The notes under the pieces were generated by a model. It had not been told where the DNA came from. It saw only the letters and a list, made by a program, of their open reading frames with translations, and ran no database searches. The position numbers and the translations under genes are program-made. Below are positions 29,645 to 40,403 of a DNA stretch of 64,000 nt, in pieces. The first letter of the stretch is position 1, and every line of letters begins with the position of its first letter. The stretch covers positions 6,713,302-6,777,301 of the forward strand of contig RPFO01000041.1 of NCBI GenBank assembly GCA_009746045.1. Reading direction: 5' to 3'. Source of the stretch: Mesostigma viride. Its lineage: Eukaryota; Streptophyta; Mesostigmatophyceae; Mesostigmatales; Mesostigmataceae.

Positions 29645-30454
29645 TCATTCGTCGACCTCTCGCGGCTTCATGTCTGCGTGCAGCTTGGGTACATTCTTGA
29701 AGGTGGGCATCGGTGGGGCCTTTACCGTGTTGATCTTAGGCCCACCGACCTCTCTGTAGGAGATGGAGCCGAATGCTGGGGGCTGCGACCGGGGGAGAGA
29801 TCCGGATCTGGACGGCGTACCGTGCGTCCGTCGCACCTGTACCGATGAGGGGTGTTCATACCCCGGGTCATCCAATGCCACCCTGCTGAAGTTCAGGTTG
29901 CCGACGGTCGCGGGCGAGGGGGCCACGCTGCTGTCAAGCGCCCGTGGACGCTGTGGTTGGGGTACAGGGCGCTGGACGGGCGTATGAGTCTCCACGCCTC
30001 GGGCAGTGACGCTGCTTCTTTTATCCCCTAGCCGGGCCCGTGGTCTATGAGTACCAACGGCCCGAGTCCCTGGATTCTCGTCGACCTCGCCAGTCCCTTC
30101 CAGATCGTCGAACTCGCCATCTGCCCCTGGAATCTCACCATCATCATCCGAATTCCATAGCGCCGTGGGTAACAGGGAAGTACTGCCGAAGGACACTCTG
30201 CGTCTGCCCCCGTGGGTGGGGCCCGGCGGAGGTCCCTGGGGACGCCCCCGCCCCGCCCAAGGATGCGATGGCCGCCCTGTAGCGGGCTGCTGATAACGGT
30301 AGTGCAGGGCATCTTCATTCTCGTCTCCGTGCTGCTCAGGATCATGTGGTAGCCATTGTGGTCTCGTCTGAGGTTGTTGTTGCTGCGGCCGGGGTAGCTG
30401 TTGTTGCCGTTGCTGCTGCGGCTGATGCTGCTGCTGCTGCTGCTGCTGATGCTG

Positions 30455-30506
<52 letters not shown>

Positions 30507-30805
30507 GAGTCCCCTTGGAGCATCTCTCGGGCACTCCTATCATCTTCCTGCCCTGTTAAGGCGTCTAGGTTGTCCCCATCCGCTGGGAACCTAGGGTTCT
30601 GATCTCTGGATCGTGGGAAGCCTTCCGCAGGTCTCTCCATGACCTCACCTGTATCTGTCCCTACTTGGACGTGCAGTGGTACCTCTATCCCCTCTGTACC
30701 GTGCTCGTGGTTGTCTACCTGTTCCACCTCTCTATTCTCTGAGTCTCTTTCTCTAGTCTCGTCTTCTGTCTCTATGGCGTTCCTTGTTTGGTACCGTGTT
30801 GGCAT
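29645..30805 (-). pseudogene. Gag-like fragment with polyglutamine tract
   Basis: 386 residues starting MPTRYQTRNAIETEDE, a start typical of retroelement Gag. A polyglutamine/histidine tract (residues about 100-135) comes from a CTG repeat on the plus strand. The C-terminus (MPTFKNVPKLHADMKP) looks like the entry to a Gag capsid domain, but a stop at 29645 comes just before the small LTR element. Capsid, protease and pol are missing. The Gag assignment is by composition and context. Confidence 0.45.
30361..30508 (+). repeat. CTG trinucleotide repeat
   Basis: Imperfect (CTG/TTG/ATG)n. It encodes the polyglutamine tract on the minus strand. Confidence 0.9.
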
Positions 30806-30840
30806 GGTGCTCGTACCGGTACCTTACACTGCAGGCAACA

Positions 30841-31112
30841 CCTCCCCAGGAAGAAGGAGAAAGAGGGAGAAAGAGCAACCACGTGCTATATATCTATATA
30901 TATTCATTGAGAATGATAGATTACGGAGGTGAGATAGGCATGCAACATAAGGAAACACCCGATAACTGGGAGAATAACCCTGAAGAAATTAATAGTAATC
31001 TGACACAGACATCCAAGGATCACGCCAGCGGCACAAGGTACAACTAACTATACATCACAAAACTACACGCAGCAACAGCGCTGCCGGCCCACCATGCAGG
31101 CCTGGAAGGGAT
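30841..31112. other. Intergenic, no gene seen
   Basis: AT-richer than its neighbours, with a TATATATCTATATATATTC stretch at about 30886-30905, upstream of the gag fragment in the minus orientation. Confidence 0.4.
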
Positions 31113-31679
31113 CTAGACCGCATGGGTCGCGACAAAGTCGGCCCGGGTGCGGCGGAATAACACATCAGCCACGGTGCGAGTGAGGGCGAGTGACAGGCGC
31201 TGCCGCCAATACGAGGACCACGTGCGGGCCGACCACGGGGCGGTCTGACCCTCGAGGTCGAGGCGGTCTTCACGGCGCTGGCAGCACTCGTGGAAAAACT
31301 CCGCTGTCTTGGGGCCCATGGCCCCGAACTCCTCAAGGACAAAGGGGATGACCCGGTGGGGCCCCACATTGCCGTAGGAGGCAAAATTGTCGCGCTCAGC
31401 CACAGCGGCAGCAGCGCCGGCATCCACAGCCGCCCGGAGGATGTGGCGACCGGAAAGCGGCCGAGCCACGGAGACATCGATGAGCAGGTGGCAACCCTGC
31501 CCGTCGTAGTCAAGCACGGTAATGTCGGGTCGGTGGTTGGGTGAGTAGAGGGCGGCCCCATCCGCGTCCTCGCACTTGATGGTGGAGTGGGGAAAGACCG
31601 ACCGAACCATGGCACACACCACCCGGAGGAGAGCGGTATGGAGATAGAGGAACCAGTTCTGGTTCTGCTGGCCACCCAT
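31113..31679 (-). pseudogene. Non-LTR pol C-terminus, restriction-like endonuclease type
   Basis: 188 residues. RPDITVLDYDGQGCHLLIDV fits the PD...(D/E) pattern of the restriction-like endonuclease at the C-terminus of some non-LTR polymerases, followed by ERDNFASYGNVGPHRVIPF and a helical tail. The RT that should precede it is absent: an RNase H1-type domain ORF lies only 40 bp upstream. This looks like an internally deleted element that keeps both ends. The family call rests on motif pattern only. Confidence 0.5.
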
Positions 31680-31719
31680 ATATATAGAACCTAGTACTAC
31701 TCCCTAGTGATAGTCTCCT

Positions 31720-32061
31720 CTACTGTCTGCTAGGGCCAATGGTCAACTGAGAGAAGGTAACTGTAACTGCTGTCCCCTCCCCCTGACTGCTCAGCGTGGG
31801 TGGCTTAGAGCATTCACGAGTGGTGTGCATCCCCTCAGGCAATGGCATGTGTTCCCTAACAAACCTATCTGCATCTGTGATGTTGTCAAACCCCTTCCAC
31901 TTAGCACTAGAGTCTCTGGACATTATCTTATCCTTGATGTGTTCTTCACATGCCTTCCAACTATAAAATATGGCTGGTCTACCATCGCCCCCATCATGGG
32001 CCACGGCATAGTAAGGAAATCCAGATTGACCACCCTTATTTATTCTGTTGCGTCTGGGCAT
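31720..32061 (-). CDS. RNase H1 hybrid-binding (viroplasmin-type) domain ORF
   Basis: 113 residues. FPYYAVAHDGGDGR, IFYSWKACEEHI and KWKGFDNITDADRFV match the small RNA/DNA-hybrid-binding fold found at the N-terminus of eukaryotic RNase H1 and in caulimovirus viroplasmin. There is no RNase H catalytic domain. It is probably ORF1, or its start, of the non-LTR element whose C-terminus is at 31113-31679. A second, diverged copy of the domain is at 57300-57434. Confidence 0.7.
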   Translation of the reverse strand: MPRRNRINKGGQSGFPYYAVAHDGGDGRPAIFYSWKACEEHIKDKIMSRDSSAKWKGFDNITDADRFVREHMPLPEGMHTTRECSKPPTLSSQGEGTAVTVTFSQLTIGPSRQ

Positions 32062-33532
32062 GTTACATCATAGGCTGGCAGAGGCTTGCAAGCAGGAGAG
32101 AAGGGGGGGAATCCCAGGCTACCTCTAAGTGCAGTGACCTTTACCAAAACAAAAGAGGGAGAAGCACAGAGTCTAACACAGCACACGCCCGAGCTTTCCG
32201 CGGCAAGGGCTATACGATAAGCACACGGAGGTAAACACCGTCAACACAGTCGGCCACGGCCAGACGGTATGCACCCCCACGACCCCTTGCAGGTCAAACA
32301 ACGATGTCCGTCTCCGCGACGTCCATAGGCACCAACGACATTTACAACCTATAGAGGGTACAACGTATAACATAAACCCCCTACGCGTGCGGTTCCGGAG
32401 AGAAAGCGAGCTCGCCAGCTAGCCTTCAGCAGGCATAGCTTGTAAAGAAAGAATTCTAACTAGGGGACGTACCATCGTCGATGACGTTAATCCCTCCTGA
32501 GCTGGCCGCCACCTGGTGTCGTTGAAGGCAAGCCCTGGCCGCCACTAGGTGTCGTTGAAAACAGGAGAGCTGAACGCTATCGTTGACAGCACCTCACCAC
32601 AGGACTATTGCTAGCCCCGCCGAGTATCCCAGACTGGCCGCTTGCTGCCTAGGTCGTCGTTGAATCCCTTTACGGGCTGGCCGCCGACCTGTCAGCAATC
32701 GTTGAATTCCGGAACCTCTACCTATGCCAAGCTCCGCCTTGGTATCCTAATTGGCCTCACTAACCCTCTCCGCGAGAGTTAGCTAACCTTTCCAGCACAT
32801 TTCCTCCGATAACCAGTGTTACGTCCCAGCCCAGACACACCTAGCCTGAGCTACGTAGCAAAAGATCCTCCTTGCCGGAATTAGGAATAATTCAAGATGG
32901 CCTAATGTAGATTGCGCTTCACGACGTGAGTCGTGAGATATCTGGCACCGCGGCTTGATGCCAAGCTAATTGTACACACTTATATTGGCTAGCAATACCA
33001 ATTACAAATGGATAATTGCCCCGGGCTCAATGTGTAGGCGTATTCGCACTTATCATTCATCAAACCAAGAGAACGAGACTCTCGTCCTTGGACTAATTTA
33101 ACCTAGCTAGGTCGGTAGCGGCGCAGATACAACGCCAAATCCCCTTGAACATTCCAAGTCAATCATTCCACGTGGGATCCGGGCCGACATCGACCCTCAA
33201 CTGCAGGATCCACGCCTAGAACTACAGACAGACCCAGAACTGGCGCGGCGCCACGGCCGGCACCGGCCCCTAAAAGGTCAACCTAGGACCAAAATAACTA
33301 GTCCAATTCACACAATAGTCAATATCCATAAAACCCAGTACAACGGACCACACGGCCTTAGTAATTGATTCCATTGTTACGTCCAACCAAAAGGGCGGGG
33401 ACGTAACAACGGGTGCATGAATCAGCACTGCATTCATAGAAGACACTGCAGCCATTGGAACCGGAAGAGCAAACGGTGGTGCATGAATCCCGTAAGGTGC
33501 GTTACATCCTGCGCAGGATGTAAGAATATGCG
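32062..33532. other. Noncoding stretch
   Basis: No gene seen. It has a twice-repeated CTGGCCGCCAC(C/T)TGGTGTCGTTGAA-type motif, given here only by position (about 32500-32560), with a third loose copy near 32680. Confidence 0.4.
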
Positions 33533-33891
33533 TTAACCTTAGCTAAAAAGGTTTGCGCATAAAAAGTATAAGCACTAGCTTGTACAACTTAGAACCGGCG
33601 CGGCGCGGAAGTCATGGGTTCGAAACCTCGTGGGGACAGTGCCGAGTAGGGATTATTTGGGAGGATCCGCCGGGGCACCGGTCGGACCTAATTAATCGCC
33701 TAGCGAGGTAGATATCGGACCTTCCCGGGTTTAATATCGAATCAGTAATTCGATATCGAATTGGTAATTCGATGCGGAAGTAAACCCTAGTTAGGGAGCC
33801 GCTTAATATTCCGCCCCAACGCGCAAAGGTTTTAAGTTGTACAAGCTAGTGCTTATACTTTTTATGCGCAAACCTTTTTAGCTAAGGTTAA
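33533..33891. mobile_element. TTAA-flanked MITE (piggyBac-like)
   Basis: 57-bp inverted repeats (33533-33589 and 33835-33891) begin TTAACCTTAGCTAAAAAGG and end TTAA, with about 245 bp between. TTAA at both outer edges is the target duplication of piggyBac-type elements. No coding. A lone third copy of the inverted repeat lies at 35726-35782. Confidence 0.65.
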
Positions 33892-34147
33892 TCGGTGTTC
33901 TCTGAACGTAGTTTCTTTATAACAGATGAGAATGGACGCCGCTATGTGAGTGGTACTACGGGACGGTGGGCCTTGGGCTGGACCGGTTCCATGAGTTAGA
34001 ATTAGTTGGCCAGTTTTGTATGGCCATTTCTAGTTCGTTAAGTTAAGTAGCAATTAAGTTACTGTTGCTGACGGCTCATGAGGCGAGCCCGGGCTACGCC
34101 GCCCTAAAGTGCCATTTGCACGATGTTCTAGGTCTCTTTTTCTTGTC
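33891..34147. repeat. 257-bp direct repeat, copy 1
   Basis: Matches 35271-35527 by eye over the full length. Begins ATCGGTGTTCTCTGAACG. No coding evident. The DNA between the copies (34148-35147) shows no gene. Confidence 0.85.
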
Positions 34148-35147
34148 ATCGGATGTATGGGGTATGGGTATGGCGGATTACAAGAAATTTAATGCTGCCC
34201 TAATCGCGTCCGCCTATTTGGCTGGCGGTGGCCGATTAGAGATGGCGCGTGACTGACATAGCTTGAACAGTCACGTGACTGTGAAAAAGAAATTAATTAC
34301 CCTCGTCGGTTTTCTCCCCGCAGCTGGGTTCTTGGCCGACGAGAGACTATAAAATACTTCGCGTTTGCCTGCGCGTGGCACCTGTACGGAACTCTGAAAC
34401 CATGAGTAAGATTTCCGTGCCACGCTGCAGTGCCTACCGCTTTGCTGCGGAATGTCGCAGCAGGGTTGCAGTTCCTGACTGCTGACTGCCGAAGGAAGGG
34501 TGGTCGGGTTACTTCTAGTGGGCACTGTGATGGACGACAAATCTGTCGGCCCTCGCGAAAGTAGAAAAATATTTACCAGCATCCGCTCTTATGGGTGCGT
34601 GAGGTCTCGGGAATGTGGTGGGGACGAATTCCGGAATTATGCAATATTTCGATTCAGACCGAGACTTAAGGGGCCAGTTTAACAGACGGACCTGGGCCGG
34701 GCAGGACCAAATATTTTGGCCGGCCCAGTTGCGCTTGCGCTTTATCGGCCGCTGGGGTGTGTGATGAGAGCCTGCTCATCAACTAAAACCTGAAATATGG
34801 AAAGTTACTCCCCCAGGTGACAACGTTGACAGTAATCGAGATATGGTGGCATCGGGTGTCGTCCTACAAGTTGTCGTCACGTTAGGGCGGCACTGGCCTT
34901 TGAGGGAGGTCCGTGATCGTTAAACGAGGCGTCTTCTTCCTTGTCTTTGCGTGCACATTCAACACCCTCTTTTACTGGCCGAGGGTGGAAGGCTGGGGGG
35001 GCCCTGCGAAGGGTTATCGTGCATGAGGCTCGCTACAGCCGCCGGCGATTGTAATGGTCGTGACCGTTGCGGCAGGGCAGCCTCGAGAGCCACTGAGCGA
35101 AAGTGGTTGGCGGAGCTTTGGAGATAAAGCACCAGGAAAGGGGGGTT

Positions 35148-35271
35148 GGGTAACGAGAACTACAATCAATCATGAAATGGGTGCAGCGTGGCAGGCTCAC
35201 TCATGGGTTCTGTAATTGCCCACTTATTGTTTTAATCAAATGTTGGTGGATTGGTAATAGTGGGAATAGAA
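35148..35271. repeat. 124-bp direct repeat, copy 1
   Basis: Matches 35562-35685 (starts GGGTAACGAGAACTACAATC). It abuts the second 257-bp repeat. Confidence 0.8.
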
Positions 35272-35527
35272 TCGGTGTTCTCTGAACGTAGTTTCTTTAT
35301 AACAGATGAGAATGGACGCCGCTATGTGAGTGGTACTACGGGACGGTGGGCCTTGGGCTGGACCGGTTCCATGAGTTAGAATTAGTTGGCCAGTTTTGTA
35401 TGGCCATTTCTAGTTCGTTAAGTTAAGTAGCAATTAAGTTACTGTTGCTGACGGCTCATGAGGCGAGCCCGGGCTACGCCGCCCTAAAGTGCCATTTGCA
35501 CGATGTTCTAGGTCTCTTTTTCTTGTC
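35271..35527. repeat. 257-bp direct repeat, copy 2
   Basis: Partner of 33891-34147. It is followed by a C-rich homopolymer and the second 124-bp repeat. Confidence 0.85.
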
Positions 35528-35561
35528 CCGCCCCCCCCCCCCCTTCTTGTGTTTGTTTCTA

Positions 35562-35685
35562 GGGTAACGAGAACTACAATCAATCATGAAATGGGTGCAG
35601 CGTGGCAGGCTCACTCATGGGTTCTGTAATTGCCCACTTATTGTTTTAATCAAATGTTGGTGGATTGGTAATAGTGGGAATAGAA
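35562..35685. repeat. 124-bp direct repeat, copy 2
   Basis: Partner of 35148-35271, running into the 44-bp palindrome. Confidence 0.8.
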
Positions 35686-35727
35686 CGCATATTCTTACAT
35701 CCTGCGCAGGATGTAAGAATATGCGTT
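35684..35727. repeat. 44-bp perfect palindrome
   Basis: All 22 base pairs match around the centre GCGC at 35704-35707 (checked base by base). A shorter form, 22 bp, is at 33502-33523 beside the MITE. It overlaps the TTAA of the lone MITE end. Confidence 0.95.
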
Positions 35728-35824
35728 AACCTTAGCTAAAAAGGTTTGCGCATAAAAAGTATAAGCACTAGCTTGTACAACTGACACAAGTGCGCGAGGC
35801 ACAGAGGGGGTCGATCAAGGATCT

Positions 35825-36178
35825 TCATGTAACCACCGGAGTCTGGGGGGGCGAGTCCGCGTCCGGCCCACCCCGGACCCGGCTTGTGGAGGGGTGAGCC
35901 CATCGCCATATCTCCGGCAGCCGCGACCCCTTGAGGTTGCAGAGTATGAGCAGGGCGTCCAGACTCATGCGCTCGTACCAGCACCCGCATTCATCCATCG
36001 CCTCCTCTCCGCATTCTCGGCACGCGATGTGCGGCGGGCACGCCTCGAGCCCCTCTCCGTACAAGTAATGCACGTACAAGTGCACGAGCTCGCCCTCGCA
36101 GGAGTTCCACGCCTCCTCGAGATCCACCGAGCTGCCGCACCGGTAGCACGTTAGCACCTGGTCCAGTCCGACAGACAT
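35825..36178 (-). CDS. Small cysteine-rich ORF
   Basis: 117 residues starting MSVGLDQVLTCYRCGS. Cysteines fall in pairs: CYRC, then CPPHIACREC, then CGCW, which suggests a small zinc-binding fold. There is no repeat partner in the window, and GC and codon use are coherent. I do not recognise the family. It is divergent from the 37224 gene, with a GC-rich stretch between. Confidence 0.4.
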   Translation of the reverse strand: MSVGLDQVLTCYRCGSSVDLEEAWNSCEGELVHLYVHYLYGEGLEACPPHIACRECGEEAMDECGCWYERMSLDALLILCNLKGSRLPEIWRWAHPSTSRVRGGPDADSPPQTPVVT

Positions 36179-37223
36179 GCCGCGATGTCAATGTAGGCGG
36201 ACATAAAACCGGGAGCGGAACGAACGCGGTCCACCCCCCCCCTTCCCGGTGCCGGTCACCCCGCGAGGGGCGGCCCCGCCCCGCGCGTCATCGCCGGACC
36301 GATTTAATCAATAAAAAAAGTTCAACTGCGTCCACCGTCGCACGCCCACCCGACCCTCTCGCGGCCCAACCGGAATAAAAGCCCCTCCCAGACGGGGTTC
36401 TCGACCGTCGAAGTGGACGCAGTTCGATGGACCCAGTTCTTTTTTTCTTTTTTTTTTTTGAAGAGCATAAAAGTTATGGGGAATGAAAAGCCATCCCTTC
36501 CGTCACCCCATGATGATGACCCCATGATCATCACCCTGTGATGCATACACCCACCCGTATACCCCCTTTCAAAAAAACCCTCCCCTCCAAAAAAAATTTC
36601 AACTGCGTCCATCGAACTGCGTCCACCGTCACCCCCCTCCCGGCCCTCCCGCCCCGCGAGTGAAGTCGTCACCCCCTCGCGGCCCTTTCCCGCCCCCCCA
36701 CGGTGGACGGACTTCGGGACCGAGTTCTAACCGTCGACCCCCCTCCCGGCCCCGCCGCGCCCCCTCCCTCGCGCACCCGCGCCCGCGGTGGACCCAGTTC
36801 GCCCGAGCCGGTCCACCGCCACCCGGCCCGCTCGCCTATCGAGCACGGTAAATTATCTCCGCCCACCCTGACGACCGCGCCGGACCGCGAGCCGCGAGCA
36901 CCGACGGCGGTGCAGAGTGTGCATTCGGGGGATGCGCGAATTAATTGCACATTTTTGTGCAGTTAGTTACGGCTCGATACGCGGTTGTCAATAGTGCAAT
37001 GGGCGACGCAAGAATTAAGTTGCCATTTATGTCAACTTAGTTGGGCATAAATGCCCAATTAGCCAGTGCTTGATACGCGTTTGTCACATAGCCAGTTGCT
37101 AACTACACAAAATGTGTAATTATGCCAGAATTAAGTTAGCACTGGTGCTGACTTGTCTCAGCACGCGACAATGCGCGCTTACAGAGCGCCAGAAACTTTC
37201 TTGGCATATGGTATACCACGACC
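36179..37223. promoter_or_regulatory. GC-rich stretch with repeated GAACTGCGTCCAC motif
   Basis: No gene seen. AACTGCGTCCACCGTC-type motifs occur in both orientations at about 36324, 36413, 36427, 36601, 36615 and 36788. From 36960 to 37150 it becomes AT-rich with short dyads such as TTGGGCATAAATGCCCAA. The region sits between two divergent ORFs, so a shared regulatory role is possible. Confidence 0.4.
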
Positions 37224-38282
37224 ATGGCTCTCATCGGCAACTCCCCCTCCCTGCGCCAAGACTACTTTGGCCTTGTGCCCTTTGATGAGCTGCCACAGGA
37301 TTGCAAGGAGTTTGCTGATGAATACGAGTTCCGTACGTTTAAGGGGTGTGAGGGATTGATCCCATTCAACAAAGAAACGGGTCACGGTAACCTTAGTAAA
37401 TTTCTCAAGCTGGGCAAGTCCGAGAAACAGCGAGTCGAGCGTGTGATGTCGACTGCCATTGCACGCGACCTTAGATCTTTGCTGGAATCGCAGGGGGTGG
37501 ATTGCACCCTTAAAGAAGTGCCCGGTCGTGGGGCAACTGCTGGCATATACGCGCCAAAGGTCTTCATCTTTGCCCTGGCGGCCCAGCGCTCCACCGCCTT
37601 TGCTGTGGTGGCCATGAAGGTGGCCACTGAGCTGTTCGCTGGCGACTCCCTCAAGGTGGCCGAGCTGGCACTGGGCATCTACGCCCAGGACGTGAAGAAC
37701 GGCAAGGCTCGCGACGAGGAGATGGAGAATCGCCTGCTGGCCGTGGTATCCGAGCACCAGGAGAGGCAGCTGGCCCTCATCCACCAGCACCACAACCTGC
37801 AGGTGGCCCTCTTGAAGGACCTGGCGGGCAAGGTCGCTGTCTCGGAGCAGGAGCGAGCGGAGGCAGCCAAGGCCCAGAAGGAGCTGGTGGAGGCCAACAA
37901 GGCCATGGTGCAGGCCAACAAGGAGCACGCCGCCAAGGTGGAGGACGCGCAGGCCCAGGTCACCGCCATCCACAAGGAGCTCAAGTTCCAGGCCAAGCAG
38001 CGCTTCCAGGACGAGCTGGCCACCGAGCGGAAGGCCGACAAGGACAAGTTCAACCTCGAGCAGGAGAGGGACAGGTTCGAGGCCGAGGCCGGCAAGTGGA
38101 AGGCCGCCTACCAGGAGCGCAGGCAGGAGCTGCTGGACAGATACGTGGACGTGGCCAACCAGTTAATGGACGTGGGCATCAAGCGCAAGAGGGACCTGGA
38201 CGACGGGGACGACCGGCGCAAAGTCGTGCAAGACGTGATCGACGAGTGCCGCGACATCCTCAAGAAGGCCATGCGATACTAG
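37224..38282 (+). CDS. KilA-N-like / coiled-coil protein, 352 aa
   Basis: The start ACCATGG is a strong initiation context. Residues 1-150 form a compact domain; GIYAPKVFIFALAAQRST and FAVVAMKVATELF resemble the core of KilA-N/BRO-type DNA-binding domains of large DNA viruses and phages, though I cannot confirm this. Residues 160-310 are a long charged coiled coil (EERQLALIHQHHN..., RAEAAKAQKELVEANKA...). The C-terminus has GIKRKRDLDDGDDRRK, a likely nuclear signal. It is followed by several AATAAA signals (38309, 38442, 38469). The frame is intact, codon use is strongly GC-biased in the second half, and it has no copy in the window. It is either a host gene or a gene captured from a large virus. 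Confidence 0.6.
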   Translation: MALIGNSPSLRQDYFGLVPFDELPQDCKEFADEYEFRTFKGCEGLIPFNKETGHGNLSKFLKLGKSEKQRVERVMSTAIARDLRSLLESQGVDCTLKEVPGRGATAGIYAPKVFIFALAAQRSTAFAVVAMKVATELFAGDSLKVAELALGIYAQDVKNGKARDEEMENRLLAVVSEHQERQLALIHQHHNLQVALLKDLAGKVAVSEQERAEAAKAQKELVEANKAMVQANKEHAAKVEDAQAQVTAIHKELKFQAKQRFQDELATERKADKDKFNLEQERDRFEAEAGKWKAAYQERRQELLDRYVDVANQLMDVGIKRKRDLDDGDDRRKVVQDVIDECRDILKKAMRY

Positions 38283-38587
38283 TCAACCCTGGCCATCTGC
38301 ACGCGCGCAATAAAGAGGGCAACAACGCAGGCAGAGCTCTCACTTTCCCACTTCAGGGGATGGGAACTTTTTACCTCCTAACAGCCACCCCTGAACAATA
38401 AGGCTAAGGAGAAGGAATGGGACCGGCACCAGCCGACCAGAAGAATAAAGGGCTATCCGTGGCCCTACAATAAAGCAGTATGGTGTCCTATTCAATAATC
38501 AATCAATTAACAACATATATCCATTGCCTATTCAATTTAAATAGCAAAAACAGCAGTAAATAGGGGGTTACCTTGCGAAGCCGTAGT
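38283..38587 (+). terminator. 3' flank with polyadenylation signals
   Basis: AATAAA occurs at about 38309, 38442 and 38469. It is AT-rich to 38587, where Copia homology begins abruptly. Confidence 0.5.
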
Positions 38588-40403
38588 AGTCAATCACCCC
38601 TTGGGGAAGGTGTGCTGGATGTACATAAGGATAGGGGTGTGCCCCTTGTGCAGCACCAAGGGTGTAAAGATGTTGTTCTTCCACTGGGTGGTGGGTCTCC
38701 AGCAGGTGCTGGCCAGGAGGGCCAAGGGACCTTGCTGGAAGGGCCTGGAGCGGTCCAGGGTGCAGGCACTGGCTTGGGGAGTCAGGACGGCCTGCAGGGA
38801 AGCCCTGGAACCTCAGGAGTGGATCATGTGTCCCCACACACGGTCCAGGCGTCTCGCCAGGTCAGTACTGAGAGAGTGCTGAGCTATGCTGAGGCTGGCC
38901 ATAGGTTGCATCACATGTTTGGACATTCTGGGCAGGCAGCAATGTTTGCTTGGAAGCTAGGGAAAGAGCCTTTGTGGGAGGCTTGCCAGGCTGCTGCTGA
39001 GAACTGTGGTTGCCAGGAGAACGCTGTTCACCCACCCCAGTCCCATGCTAGGGAGCCTGCTAGAGAGCGTGGCGACATCCAGATGGATATCCAGCATATC
39101 AGGGGCTTGTATATATTAGTGGGGGTGGACAGGTTCAGTAGATATAGGCTGATCGACGTTCTGCCTGGTATGCAGGAGCATCACTTGTTGTTGGGTATGA
39201 AGGCCCTGGTCCCAGGCTTTGGGGTGTGCAAGAGTGTGCAGGCAGACTTGCAGTTTGACTGTTTGCTCAAGCATCAGGACCAGCTGCCTTGTAAGCTGGT
39301 GGTAGTCCCCAGAGAGAGTCATGGGCAGCAAGGGGCTGTAGAGAGATCCATACGTGAAGTGAAGACAGTGGTGCTAGCAGCAGAGACAGTGCCACTTGTG
39401 GCATCTGCCTTAGAGAGGGCAGCCTGGTGTAAGGGGATAGAAGAGCAGCTGAACCACAGGGTTAACTATTACTTTGACTGATGGTGTGGCTGTCGCTCCC
39501 CTGGCCCTACAGAATAGCCTATTGCCTGAAAACGTGGTGCGGGCCAGTCTTAGGAAGGCAGACAGGCTGTTTGCCCAGCTGAGACGTAAGGACAAGAACT
39601 GGAATGTGCTGAGGCCTCAGGTGGGGCTGAAGGTCAGGATGTGGAAGGAACCATCTATTCCAGGCAAGAGGGGGAAATGGCAGGATGGTGTGGTTACACG
39701 TGTGGAGGATGCTAACAGATCTTGCCTGGTGGCTTTGGAAAAGGATCCAAGGCACGTGTACAGGTTGTCCTGGGCTCATGTCAAGGAGACTGAGAAGGCC
39801 ACATGCAATCTGGCCTGCAGACGGGCCAGGCCCTCCCAGTTGGGTTGAGGAGCCAGGCCAGAGCCAGGCAGCATGCAGCAGCTAACAATCCTCTGGTGAT
39901 GGATGATGGTCTGTCCCTGCTGGAGGATGAGCAGGAAGAGGCTGCTGAAGCAACTGTCACAAGGCCAGAGGGGACGGGGCAGCCACCTAAGGCCCGGGGG
40001 CCTCTCATGGCGGACGTCATCCGAGCACTCATGCGCAGCAAACGTGATCCCAAGGTATCCAAGCTCACGGGGTGGGGGTCGTGTTGGGCAGCTACAATGG
40101 AGGTAGATACCAATTCACAGGTGTCTGTCATCAGGGAAGAGGATACTGTAGGCTTACAGATGTCCCATCCCAGTTGCCTTGCTGTGTCTGATTTCTCAGG
40201 AAAGGTGTTCATGAAGATCCCAGGGGAAGTGAGTGTGCCTATCTTAGGGGTGCCCACCACGTTCTGTGTGGTAGAGGGCTATCAGGGGCCTGCCATACTG
40301 GGTCAGAACTTCTTGTGCATGCCAGGGGTTACTTTGACCTCTGATGAGTTGGCACTAGAAGGCAGAGGCAGCCTCCCCCTTGAAAGATATCACTATTCCC
40401 AGG
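38588..40403 (+). pseudogene. Copia copy 2, left part: integrase and protease-like
   Basis: Aligns with the first Copia unit from its position 11140 onward; gag is absent, so this copy is 5'-truncated. Integrase shows HHMFGHSGQAAMFAWK, VDIQHIRG-like QMDIQHIRG, VQADLQFD and GQQGAVERSIREV. A frame break near 39478 leads to PLALQNSLLPENVVRASL and the basic RVRMWKEPSIPGKRGKW. A second break near 39810 leads to the protease-like VDTNSQVSVI and AILGQNFLC. It stops where the gypsy B LTR begins at 40404. Confidence 0.85.
40399..40403. repeat. Target site duplication CCAGG (left)
   Basis: CCAGG also follows the 3' LTR at 50613-50617. Confidence 0.9.

Noticed and set aside
33620-33640. GGTTCGAAACC, a tRNA/SINE B-box-like sequence
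   Set aside because: No A box at the right distance, and the stems of a tRNA do not pair.
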